Assembly: GCF_019925205.1 (NCBI RefSeq)
Contig: NC_083565.1
Coordinates: forward strand, 17,264,241-17,328,240
Length of the DNA stretch: 64,000 nucleotides
Source: Metopolophium dirhodum
Taxonomy: Eukaryota; Arthropoda; Insecta; Hemiptera; Aphididae
Direction of reading: 5' to 3'
Each line of letters begins with the position of its first letter. Position 1 is the stretch's first letter. The notes beneath the pieces were generated by a model. That model ran no database searches. It was not told where the DNA came from and worked only from the letters and a program-made list of their open reading frames with translations. This document shows, one piece after another, positions 37,271-49,000 of the stretch. The position numbers and the translations under genes were made by a program.

Positions 37271-37975
37271 TTAGGATAGGACCTTCGATTTTTGGACGTT
37301 TTATAGTCCATGATATAATTTATTAGCATGTTGTATCCTTGATGACACCTCTGTCTTAGCATCGTTATCCTTCTGAAACACAGACATGAATATAATATAT
37401 CTAAATATACAATTGAAATGTATTCATCTATATATGCTTATATATGAATATATACATAATTGAATAATTAAATAATGATTATCAGCGATAAAAATAAGGA
37501 ATAACTAAATTTATGTTTTGTTGCGATAAAACTCACAGAAATAATTTCTGTACGCAATAACTCCCTATGGACGCAAATAAAAATAACATTTTCAAAATTG
37601 TGGGAATTTTCTTTATTTTCTTTACAATTATTAATTTGGGCAAGTTGAGTAAATTTAATTTACAAGTTAAAAAACAAAAGAAATATTAAATGTTTGAATA
37701 TTCCTGAATAACTTTAGATGGTTGAAAAAATAAATTATAATAAATATATGTTTATCTTCCTAATATCAAAAAACGTATGGCTATGACATTTTATATTTGA
37801 TTAAAGAGACTTATGCTAATAGAGTTTTCACATTTATTTATTTTTTAAATGGGACTTTTGTGCCGCTATAAAATAGAGTTTCAGACCTCTGTGAGATGTC
37901 GGGTAAGTAGGAACATAGATGATGCTGTTGCACATCGTAATACCGTATTGTCCATATATATAGTATATTCAGGCC

Positions 37976-38204
37976 CAGTGTCGCTGAAGTCCAAAATTTT
38001 ACCTATGACATTAGACACCTCCACATAAAATTTTGACACCTACTTATTTCTTATAATTACCTTACCATGCACACAAGTATAGTTTTTATGTTGTCTATTA
38101 AACACATTTTCGTAAAATAATTATAGAATGACAAAGGTGACCCCTTACTTACTAAAATCACATATGACAATTGTCATAGGTAAATATATATTTTGACGCC
38201 ACTG
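37976..38204. mobile_element. 229-bp hAT-like MITE with perfect 8-bp target duplication
   Basis: Left end CAGTGTCGCTGAAGTCCAAA and right end TTTTGACGCCACTG form an imperfect TIR, with a further internal pair ACCTATGACA/TGTCATAGGT. The octamer TTCAGGCC flanks both sides (37968-37975, 38205-38212). Non-coding. Confidence 0.85.
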
Positions 38205-38212
38205 TTCAGGCC

Positions 38213-39900
38213 CTGCTCAAGGTGTAGGTAGTAGGTGACATAAGTCCACGCCTATTGCGGCACTTTAGTAAAAGAGCAGCATTTTCAAAACATTGATAAT
38301 ATTATAATGTTAGGGACGGCAAGAGTACATTATATCCAAATCGAGGTTTTGAAGTTGAAAACACATTACTATCTAGTATCTGATCGCGTTTAGAATAACC
38401 GCGAATCGCGATGTAGCCAAATTTGGTGTTGGTAATAGGTATTTTATTATTTATACAATTATACCACATATATTGTGGTAACTGGTAAATATGTGTAAGT
38501 ATATATTATTATATATATGTATACCGGCGTACCACGACTGTGGTCGGACACTCATCGGATACACAAAATATATTTTGTATTTTTAAGACCCGCGATTATT
38601 CTCTTCGCTGTTGTGTAATTGTAATGTCGTAATAATTATAGCAAAACGAAATCGTCAAGGGTTTTATCGTAAAAACTACTGGGCCACTGTGCTAATGTGC
38701 CATGTCCCCACGGCCCACGCCCCAGGGTTGAAGCGGAGGTTTGCCCACATTCCCTTCATTATACATCGTATCTGACAGCTCTATTTAACTAGGAAATTGA
38801 GCTGCAGCAATGAGGGGTAGTTCTCATAAACCTATAAACTTATAGTTTATAGGTCTATTATACGACTATATACCAGTTCTTCTTGCACGCGTTAGTTAAT
38901 GATTTGACAGCCGTAGATGGCGCTGCCGTTATGGAATTTATTTAAATCTAAATGACATTGAATATTAATATATCTATGCTAAATAATAATACCGTCAATG
39001 CCATTAGCACGTAAAGTTAGATTAAACCTCACTTAACCTAACGAAACCCAACTAAACAGCGCGTGGCTCGGCTCATGGCCCGTGACTCTCGGTACTACCG
39101 AGGAGCAACGCCGTGCATTGGTGCAACTAGGGGGTGCTTGGAGTTGGGGCATTGAGGGAGCTCATAGATCGCTGTAAATATTGTCAAGAAATACTAAAAG
39201 TATAATCAACAATAACTAGTCAGTAGTCAGTAGTCGTAAGTCATAAATTTTATATACATCAATAAAATTAAGCTTTTGAAAGAATATTATATCCATGGAA
39301 ATTCCAATACAATTTCAGGAATACTATATTATATTGTACTGTGTTACAGCTTATATGTATTATTTTTATATTGTTTTGAAATATAAGTATTGAATAGTAT
39401 CTATACAAATTAAAATACATCTATTACAACAAAAACAACGTATTCATAATAGACATAATATATTTTATAGTATCCTGCTCAATATGATATGTAGTAATAT
39501 TACAGATTATAAGTTATAACTAATTATTGCATTAATTAAAACATTTTAGGACCTATGCTTTTTGGAAAATTATGTTATTTAAATTCACGCGGGAATTAAT
39601 GTTGGTATATTATCATATAATATCTATGATAGCACTTATCACGTTTGAAGCACTTATCAATTATCATTATGAAATGTTGATAATTGATATACTATCATTA
39701 TTAATATCACGACCCCATAGGGTATGAGCGGTGAGCACAGGACTGAATAAATTGTAGCCCGTAGGTCGTGAAAAATTGAAAATATTATGTACAATATAGT
39801 TATTAGTTTCTCGTCGATGTGTAAATAGTCACTGTGGTAGTGCGGGTTAAAATACTGTGATTTAAAATACTCAAATGATCAAACACTAAAGTATTTAAGT
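38213..39900. other. intergenic DNA upstream of mS37
   Basis: Moderately GC-rich patches around 38.7 and 39.06-39.17 kb lie in AT-rich sequence. No gene or bounded repeat seen. The last few hundred bases must contain the mS37 promoter, but no clear TATA box was identified. Confidence 0.45.
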
Positions 39901-39920
39901 ATTAACGAAATAACTTCATT

Positions 39921-40286
39921 ATGCGTTTAAACAATGTTTTGCATTTTCGCGATATGCGTCGATACACAAAAAATCCACTCGAAGTTAAATTCGAAGAACT
40001 GTTGCCGCTTAAATTGAAAGAAAAAGTATCTGGAAAAGGAGATAGGTCCAAAGAACGTGCATGTGTTCATGAAATATCTATTATGTTTGCCTGCTTCAAA
40101 AAAAATGAATTTGACCAAGCTCGATGTTCAGATGAAATTACCAAGTTTCAAGCATGTGCAACTAAAAATTACGCTGACAAGTTTAAAAGAAAACAAGACA
40201 TGCTAGAAGGAAAAATTTCTACTGGAAAAGACAATCTTACTCCCAGAGAAATCAATTATCTTCTGAAAAAATATCCAAATCCGTAA
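39921..40286 (+). CDS. small-subunit mitochondrial ribosomal protein mS37 (CHCHD1)
   Basis: Component of the small subunit of the mitochondrial ribosome; the twin-CX9C fold is normally oxidised by the Mia40 pathway. Intronless frame of 121 residues. The CHCH domain spans about residues 47-81: CVHEISIMFAC and CSDEITKFQAC, each C-x9-C. Flanking sequence matches the CHCHD1 pattern: RACVHEISIMFACFKKNEFD resembles the CITEMSVMMACWKQNEF region of human CHCHD1, and the end LLKKYPNP parallels its LLQRFPNKP. Length is close to the family's ~118 residues. The first ATG is taken; an internal Met at residue 12 (MRRYTKNPL) is a possible alternative start. AATAAA lies near 40399. The single-exon form could mean a compact gene or an old retrocopy, but the frame is intact. 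Confidence 0.92.
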   Translation: MRLNNVLHFRDMRRYTKNPLEVKFEELLPLKLKEKVSGKGDRSKERACVHEISIMFACFKKNEFDQARCSDEITKFQACATKNYADKFKRKQDMLEGKISTGKDNLTPREINYLLKKYPNP

Positions 40287-40409
40287 AACTGAGTTTTTAG
40301 AATTTCTTTTAAGGTACAAGTAGCTATTTAAATTTGTTAAACTTTAATATTCATTTAAAATGTAAAATCTGTTTGTTGACATTGTATTGCTGATTAAAAT
40401 AAAAAATAA

Positions 40410-42110
40410 GTATATTATTAATTTGTAAATATTATAATTATCAATGGTGGATTACAAACAAATGTGTAGTTTTAAAATTCATGAGTAGGTACAATAATTT
40501 ACTTGTTTCTTCTATTTAATGTATTTTTTAAATTAAATGTTATCAATGATTTTGTTAAAATGATTAATTGAGTAATAAAGAAGAATTCATTAAAATATTT
40601 GAATCATTATTCTTTAGTCATCACATTATATTATACTTATCTATGGTCATCACTTAAGCATTTAGTTGAAACAGGTACCTTTATAAAAATAAAAAGTTGG
40701 TATATACAAACACATCTAATTGTTTAAATAATTTATTAATCGTCTAAATTGTACTTGGTTTGCATAATTGTTGTAATGTTTATAAGATACCAATCATATC
40801 AGATCATTTTGATCAATAGTCAATGTTTTTTGACAAGATTAAAGGTAGGTACTTACTAAAAGGCACTTGTATATATTTCATAGTTGTACATTTTAGGCAA
40901 GATGTTCAGATGTGGACCTATAAGTATGACTACATTTTGTATTGCATAGTAAAATATTGAACACGGACAAACACTATTATCCAATCTGTATGCAGAGTGA
41001 TTCATCATATATGATCAATCTCCTTCATTATCCTTTAGTAGTTTAGTACATTTATTTAAATTATGATACTAGGAACTTTTAAGTATGCTTTAGGACCATA
41101 TTTCAAATATAAACATTTTTATACCATTTAGGGTGTATTCTGGTGCAAATTAAATGATAATTGTATGTCAATTGTCAGTTGTTAAACACATGGTTATATT
41201 TGTTATGATGCGTCTTAATTAAAATTTGAATATTATATGAGCTAGGTATTCAGTTATTACACTTTTTTAAGGTATTAATAATAAACCTGTAATATGAAGG
41301 ATTTGAATAAAATCAAAAATATATTAATATTAAGTCAAGTATTATAGGTTAGGTTAGATTTAAGTAGGTACTACTTGGACAATTTTCACAAGACTCGTGA
41401 CATTTGTATTTTGTAACATAGTTATAAAATGTTTATTAATTATAATTGTAATTACTATAATATTTTTAAATATCCTACCCACACAGTAAGAAGTAGAGGA
41501 TTATATTATATATTATAGGGTCAATGATCTAACATGAACATTTATTTCTACAAAATTCACCTCTCCTGTAGACTCTATAATCAGTTGTATATAATTTTTC
41601 GAAAAAAATATAATTCACACACCTAATAAATTGTTATTAATTACAATAATGCAATCAAATAACAATTTATTTTTAATAATTTATAAAAGGTGATTGATGA
41701 TTGATCAGGGATTGAGATGCATTATATTAATTTAAATAGATGGAAATAGATTTATTTGAGATATAGTTTTGATTGTTAAATTAGTTATTGAACTTGATTT
41801 TGATATTTCTTGAATTCTACAAGTAAATACTTTTTCAGACATTTTTGCACATATTTATTATTTCACATGACGGGTCGTGCTCTGTTTTTTTTTATATTAA
41901 TGACTAATGAGTCTGTATTGTCTATATGGATACACAAGAACAGAACAGCAAACTAAATAATTAATCATTTTAATATTTTATATAACTATTTTACTACAAT
42001 TCCAGGCTCCAGATATTTTCAATAACATCTTCTTTAAAAACATTATTTTTTTCTGTTCCATTGTCAAAGATATCCTCCCCCACCCACAAAGCAAATATCT
42101 AAAAAAAAAA
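40410..42110. other. intergenic AT-rich DNA
   Basis: Nothing supportable as a gene. The sequence is uniformly AT-rich until the repeat starting near 42.12 kb. Confidence 0.6.
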
Positions 42111-42119
42111 ATATTTTTT

Positions 42120-43330
42120 TTACATTTTAGATTCTGAGCTGAGCAATGTATTGATTTTATAATGATTGAAGGATGTGCGTTTTTTTATTTTTATTTGTGT
42201 CTGTACATGATAAGTAGGTAGTCAAAATAATGCTTCGATTTTCAACTTCAGTATCTTGTTTGATAGGAAAGTGAATCTATATAGTTGGTGCATTGAGGAG
42301 GTCAAAATCCCATAAAAAAATAAATATAAATAAATTTCAATAAAATTAAGGAAAAACTAAGGAATTTTTTTTTACACAAAATCGGTTATTTGTTTTTGGT
42401 GTAACAAATGACCGTAGATACATGCATTTTTCACTGGTTGTTTATATTAGTATTTTCTATACACGATACAATTTTCAAATATTTTTATTTGCTTTGAACT
42501 GTTTACACACATTTTCAGTTTCTGATTGTTTTAGTTTTTTTTTTCCAGTCTTTATTTATTGGGTAAAAAAGCTTGAAAATGTAATACAGGGCTCCTAATA
42601 TACTGTTACAATGACATTTGGAAAATATTAAAAATCCATTGTCACAATTTTTTTACCTTCTTGATTTTTAACATCAAAAAACACCCAATAAAATTTGTTT
42701 TAATTTTTTTTAATGTTCTGTAGTGAATCAACTACTAAAGATAAAGCTTAGAAAATCTTCACTGCACTTCTCCTAACCAATGTGAATCTAACAAGACCCC
42801 AAACAACGAAATCCGACCTTCGGTTTCGGAGATCTATCTTACTAAATGAAAATGAAAATGATTTTTTGTGGGGCTGTTCCACCGACATTTTTTGGATTAA
42901 AATTGTTATACCACTTGGGTGTGATTTCAGTATTAAAAATTAAAATTCAAGAAAGTTTACATGCCGATCCCTGACTTCGCAAGCGTTTTTATAAGTATTT
43001 AAAGTTCAAATCTTGACAAAATAAGTAAGTAAAAATTACGAAAATTTGCAAATTATCCTGTGTTAGAAATTCATAAAAATTTTTCTTTTTAAGTTTAAGA
43101 TTTTAAAATATAATAAGAGATTCCTTATAAGGTTATCTACTTTTATCTAAAAAAAATGTCTATAAGAAAGTCAAATTAAATTTTTATGAGCGTATGAAGT
43201 TTAAATTTTTACAACATTAGATATTCACTCGATATCTCATGTAACGATTTTCTTATTTTGTTGTAATTAAAAAACGAATAACCGCGTAGACATTTGAAAA
43301 TTAAATCATATGTTTAATTTATCAATTTAT
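42120..43330. repeat. partial copy of the long-TIR family
   Basis: Carries the core words GATTCTGAGCTGAGCAATGTA, CTTCAGTATCTTGTTTGATA, GGAAAGTGAATCTA, TTTGAACTGTTTACACAC and TTATTGGGTAAAAAAGCTTG. An unrelated segment at roughly 42.66-42.98 kb interrupts it, perhaps a nested insertion. Terminal sequences are absent. Confidence 0.65.
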
Positions 43331-43560
43331 ATTTTAATAAAAAAAGTATATATTAACTATCAGGGACTAAAATTGTGTGTTGTACAAAATTTTGTATTGT
43401 GAAATACGAAATTAAAAAGTGTGTAGGTAATGTAATGGCCTGTAATAACTAGTAACTTTTTTTATAGTTTTTTCTTCATTACCTAATTGAAAAGTTATTC
43501 GATGTTAAAATGGGAAATAGATACATAAGAATTTTAAATATTAATAATAATAATAATTAT

Positions 43561-43840
43561 TATTTTTTTTTTTTTTTTTATTGATGTTAAGGCTTCAAGC
43601 CAAGGTCATTAGCCTGCGGAAAGCTTACATTTTATATACAATTAGTTATAGATAAGAATTACATGTTTATGGGTTAGTAGTTTTACAGCTTTATATAATA
43701 TTTACAGTACAGTAAGTTGTTAGTTGTGAGATTTTTTACAACATTAGATTTTGGTGTCAATACCGATGTATTTGAAGAAGCTATGCATTAAGTGAGTATT
43801 GTGTTCTCCTAGTGCTTCCTCCATCGAAGAGGGTTGAATA
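43561..43840 (-). mobile_element. 3' end of a LINE with poly-A tail
   Basis: A run of about 18 T at 43562-43579 is followed by TTGATGTTAAGGCTTCAAGC, which on the minus strand is a GCTTGAAGCC...CAATAAA tail ending in poly-A, the form of many insect non-LTR retrotransposon 3' ends. No coding part is retained, so how far it extends is uncertain. Confidence 0.55.
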
Positions 43841-45590
43841 ATTATTATTATAAGGAGTCGTTTTTAGAGGTTTTACTTGTAGATATTATTATAGATGTTA
43901 TTAATATGTTATTATAACTATGCTATTCTATTATTCTGTGGTAATATCTCAAATCGTGATTGCCGCCAAATGTCAGTATGGCTATGATTGTACCTTAAGG
44001 TTTATACCGTACTTGGAGTTTGGACCAGGAGTCTCGGCGTCGGTGGTCGGTGTCCCGCCTAGCTGCTGGCCACCGGCCGGCTGGTGTCTCACGGACCAAA
44101 TGACCAATGGCTTTGCATTATAGAATTATCACATATTATATATGTGTTTATTTCAGATATTCTGTGTGAGTGCGTCCTGCAGCATATCTTTAATAAAGAA
44201 ACGGCTTTACGGAGAATTGTATTGTGGTGGGCGGCGGCGACTTAATGGTATAGTGTATAATGTATATGGACAAACCACAGAATAGATACGGTATTACGGT
44301 AATTTGAAATTTCATTACCAAATTAATAATTTAATTTGTCATTATACCTATGTTATGAATTTTGTTTACAAATTAATTTAGCTTCACAGAATTAATATTT
44401 TTGCTATTGCACTTGATTTTAGATTATTTTATAGTAGACTCTAGAATCATAGTTTTGTTTATATGTCTTGAACTCTGGAACTGGAATACCTTTAATTAAA
44501 CTCATTCTGTACCGTGTGCTTAGAATTGTGAATCCGTGTACTCTTTGGATCGCTCCTTCGTTGTATAGCGGGTATTGTGTAATGTGTGTGCCGTGTGGCT
44601 GAGTTTTATATTATTGTGTTCTTGTCACTACCAGATACAACTATTATTATTCTTTCGAGTAGATATTTCTTTTGTAAGTATGAACGTTTATTGTCATAAT
44701 AAGTCGCTTGATTTTATTTAAATGACGATACACTTGCAATTATCCTTCTTACAAACGCATAACATTGAAAATTGTACATTCTGAATAATAATTCTTGAAT
44801 TTAACTTTTATGTTTAATATTGGAGTGAATTGACTATTATTATTGACTATTTCAAATTTAGAAGTAACAGTATTATCTAGTGGACCTCAGGTTTTTTTTA
44901 AATTTAAATTTTAAAATGAGGTTGTAGCCACTTAATATATTTTCAAACTTTAGTTACGAACTACAAACCTATAAAGTAGGTTTAATACTGTTCTGACTGC
45001 ATTGTTCCCTCTTCGTTATTTCAGACTCCAATAATAACCATCCTTATATCTTATTTGTTTGTTTTTTCGAAAAGGCCTTCTCCATGAAAAAAGCTGAATT
45101 ATTATAAACAAGACTGGACACAGTAATATAACGCATAAAATACAAATGATGTTTTCAACAAGAAAATTTTTAGACCTTACTAAATAGTTTTAGTGTGCGT
45201 ACATTCATAGAGTCATTGACTTAACTACGACTCATGTTCTATAATATATAATGTAGACATGGTTGATTAATACATTTCTATTAACAAAACCAGTAACTTT
45301 GGTCTATGCTTATATTTGTTAAATCTACTCTTACAATTATCTAAAAATGACTTTATATATCTATTGATAGGTAATGAAAGTAATGTTAAGTGTAAATAAT
45401 TGTTATAATATATAAGTAGAACACAGATTGTTTTACAATAAAGTATATTTTTTTTCCATTTTATATTTTTGAATTATTATCAGTTATAAATATACATATT
45501 GTAATAATTTCTAGGTAATGACAACAATTTGTTTCGCACATTTTGATAAAATATAACATTAATTGTTTATTGTGCATTAATTATGTGCCG
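43841..45590. other. region upstream of the OGT-like gene
   Basis: Contains a GC-richer patch (44025-44110, with CCACCGGCCGGCTGG) and GGTGGGCGGCGGCGAC near 44226-44241. These could belong to a promoter or leader exon of the OGT-like gene, whose first recognised exon opens with an acceptor at 45962. No coding gene supported. Confidence 0.35.
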
Positions 45591-45593
45591 TAT

Positions 45594-45829
45594 CATTGGC
45601 GTGGCAAACGGTAATTTCAGAGGCAATTGCCTTCGAGATTTTTCTTAAATAGAGGGGTTGGTGGTAGCCGGTGGGTCCCCTAGTAAATGTAATATAATAA
45701 TATACTCAATAGGTAGTCAATAACAATCTGAAATATAATTAGTTATGTTTTATTAGTATATTATTATGCATTAATACTTGGGATATTTGTAACTTGCCTC
45801 TGGAAAATTTTTAGTTTGCCACGCCACTG
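45594..45829. mobile_element. hAT-like MITE with TGGCGTGGCAAAC ends
   Basis: Left TGGCGTGGCAAAC (45597-45609) and right GTTTGCCACGCCA (45814-45826) are perfect inverted repeats, extended imperfectly to CA(T/G)TGGCG outer ends. The flanking octamers TGCCGTAT and TGCCTAGT are only partly alike. Non-coding interior. Confidence 0.65.
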
Positions 45830-46051
45830 TGCCTAGTATCTAACTATATTTTTAAGCTATTTGATTATTAATGTAATCAGTTATATCAAATAAAATATAT
45901 ATACATTTTTTTATTCTAATAATCTAATGTATTTATTACAATATATTATATTTTGTTTTCAGTTCATTGTCAACAGTCTGGCCATAAGTATATTTGGATC
46001 ATTATAAGTGGTCCTTATTTGAAAAATCACTAGTACCAAATATTTTAAACT

Positions 46052-49000
46052 ATGAATTCATTACCATTTGTGAGTAATATATTAATAATTCAACTATATA
46101 ATATATATAGGCGTTTGTGGCACATTCATACTAACTATAATCATAGAAAAATCTTATATTGCAATTTTAAATTTTTAAGGACTAATTAATGAATTGATAA
46201 GTCTTGTTAGGAATTTTAATAGCTAATAGATTTACCTTTTATATTTTTTGTCCTTCAAAACTTCTATTTTGATATGTAACAATTAATGAGATTTTCAGAG
46301 CTAATATGACATCTTTTATTAGAAAATCTCTTAAATCGCACATCAAAATGGGAGATTGGGGGACTTTAATTCTCTTGGTATATTTGTTATTACAATATGT
46401 TTACAATTTAGAGGACACCACATAATGTATTGCCTTAGTATTAAAAGTGTATGACATAAATTAATAAAGCTAAATGTGAGCTGCCAAACATACATTTTCC
46501 GTATTACTTACTTTTAAGATAACAAATGCATGTGTGGTATCTTATTAAACAAGATGTTTGTCTAAAAATGCCACTTTTGAAAAACATTATCTTAACATTT
46601 TTATTAAGATAAAGTTTACTAAATTTTAAAATTTTTGATTAACCAGTGAAACTAATTTTATTAATTACAAATATTATATAAATTAATAGTTAATAATATA
46701 ATACTTACAGGATATATTTTGCTCAAAACATTCTGACTGTGAAGCACCGATATCAGTTATTACAGAGATCTTATCAGAAAACGACCCTTTAAAGTAAATA
46801 ATTTACAGTTATTAATATTATCGTGTATAAGGATCTAGATATCTTTTTTTTAAATTTAAATACTTGTATAAATGAAAATTGAAAAGTTTAATGTATGAAT
46901 AATATTTATATTAGAATGGGTATTACAGCTTATTTATTTAAGTCCTGTGCGAGATATAAATTTTCGATTTATGTATATTTTATGTGTGTCTATCATTAAA
47001 ATTACTATGTCTTAATTGTTTACCGCATTCTGGTTTTTGAGTGAAGTGAAAATCAAAGTGTATTATATAAAAATTATGTATAAATGTTTAATTTGTATAT
47101 TGTCTAATATGTACATTAGGAGAGAGGTTATCTTCTCTAACTTGTTCTTTTTTTTAATTTGTCCTATTTATTATTAGACCTGTTATTACTTTTTAGTTTT
47201 ACCTAGTAACTACTTTCTATGTTCTATTCTAATATACACATTAAGAGGATGTGATACCCGTATGCGTTGTATCCGTCTTACAAATGTACAACATAGCAAA
47301 AAACCACTTAACTCTATACAGTTCAGTGCAAAAAAACTGTTTTACCTGGGATAGACCCACTCCCTTGGTATTAATAGTAGAATTATTAAAATTCCACAAC
47401 GCATAGGGAACAACTTAATCTGTGTTGTAGTGTATTTATTTTTTTATAGCATTTACCAATAATTTTTAATAATTAAATGAAAAAAAACAAGAAAAAGTCC
47501 TTATGTTTTCAAACTGAGAACTTAAATTTTATTTATGTTATCCAAATAATGAAAACGCTACGACTCAGTTAAAGTTGTTCCCTATGCGTTGCAGAATTTT
47601 GGTAATCCTACTATAAATACCGAATGAGTGGTTCTATCCCGGGTAAAACAGTTTTTGCTATGTTGTACATTTGTTAGATGGAGACAACACATGTGGGTAT
47701 CACGTCCTCTTAAGTATTAACTAGCGAATATGTTAAAAACCAATATCAATATTAAATGTGGAAGTTATCACTAAACTTGTGTGTAATCACAAATTTTCTA
47801 TGTCTACTTACTCAATTTAATTTTACCAATTTATTTTATAATTAATTGTTTTTATTTTTTAAAGTTTTGAAAAAATCTCCAATGAATTTGAAGTATTGGG
47901 ATTCACAAAAGTAAAAGATTTGGCACGAGCAACCCTTGGAAAAGCCAGCTCAATGAAATTGTGTGGAGATTCATTAACACTGCTTTATGGAGCTATAGAG
48001 GTAACAATTAATAATATTCAACATATTTTAGATTATATTTTGATAGTTTGATTTTTTTTTTTTAGATTTATAGTGAACATTTGGGTAAGTTATTATCATT
48101 AAACAGTATAATCAATTGCTATGCTATATTTAAATGGGCATGTTATGTAAGCTGCGCCTGGATTATTATCTGGGTGAAAAAAAAATAAAATGTTAATTGT
48201 ACCCCATATGTTACACATAAAATAGATTACAAATAAAAATGTATATGAAATAGACACATAAACCTTATACTTATAGAAAGAACATAGTGTAGTTCACACC
48301 GTCCACGATAGGTAGTGTTTCAAAAAGCACAGTTGCAGTGACCACGAAGATTGAAGACTAGAATAAGGAGACCAAACTCGTACAGCCGCCCACATAAAAA
48401 ACCGTACCAAAATGAGTCACATGATTAAACTGCCATAGGCTACGCTGCATATGCTAGGGTTGTTACTTTAACCCGTGTTATATAAGAATTATTCATGTAT
48501 TGGAAAATAAATGCATTATTATGAACTATGACCCTTTATAGATTTATAGCTTGTACAAATACACATTTATACATGTACATATTATGTGTATATTTCATAA
48601 TTATTATTTTTATTATTGAGTAAATAATCAAATTATACAATCCATTAACACTATATCTAGTTATTTTAAACTTATATATCTATGTTCACAGTTAGTCTGA
48701 GCCTGATACTAGTTGATATACCAAGCACATGTGTTTTCTGAAACTATCGTTGTTACACTAATATTTGTTTCTTAAAAGGACGTCACACCCACATGTGTTG
48801 TCTCTGTCTTACACATGTACAACATAGACAAGACACGTTTACGTAGTCTTAGTAGAAGTCGCTCAATTTTGGTTTTAGAGTAAAAATACCTATTATAAAA
48901 TTGAATTGTGACAATATTTCTGAGGGAAAGTTGTTACATTTTTTCCATTATACCCAATATAACGTTAATTATAACATACACTAATTCTCTTGAACGTACC

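Noticed and set aside
43920..44123. 67-codon frame with several Cys and Pro residues
   Set aside because: It starts in AT-rich sequence, has no clear signal-peptide cleavage context or homologue, and no splice support. Possibly leader-exon sequence of the OGT-like gene.
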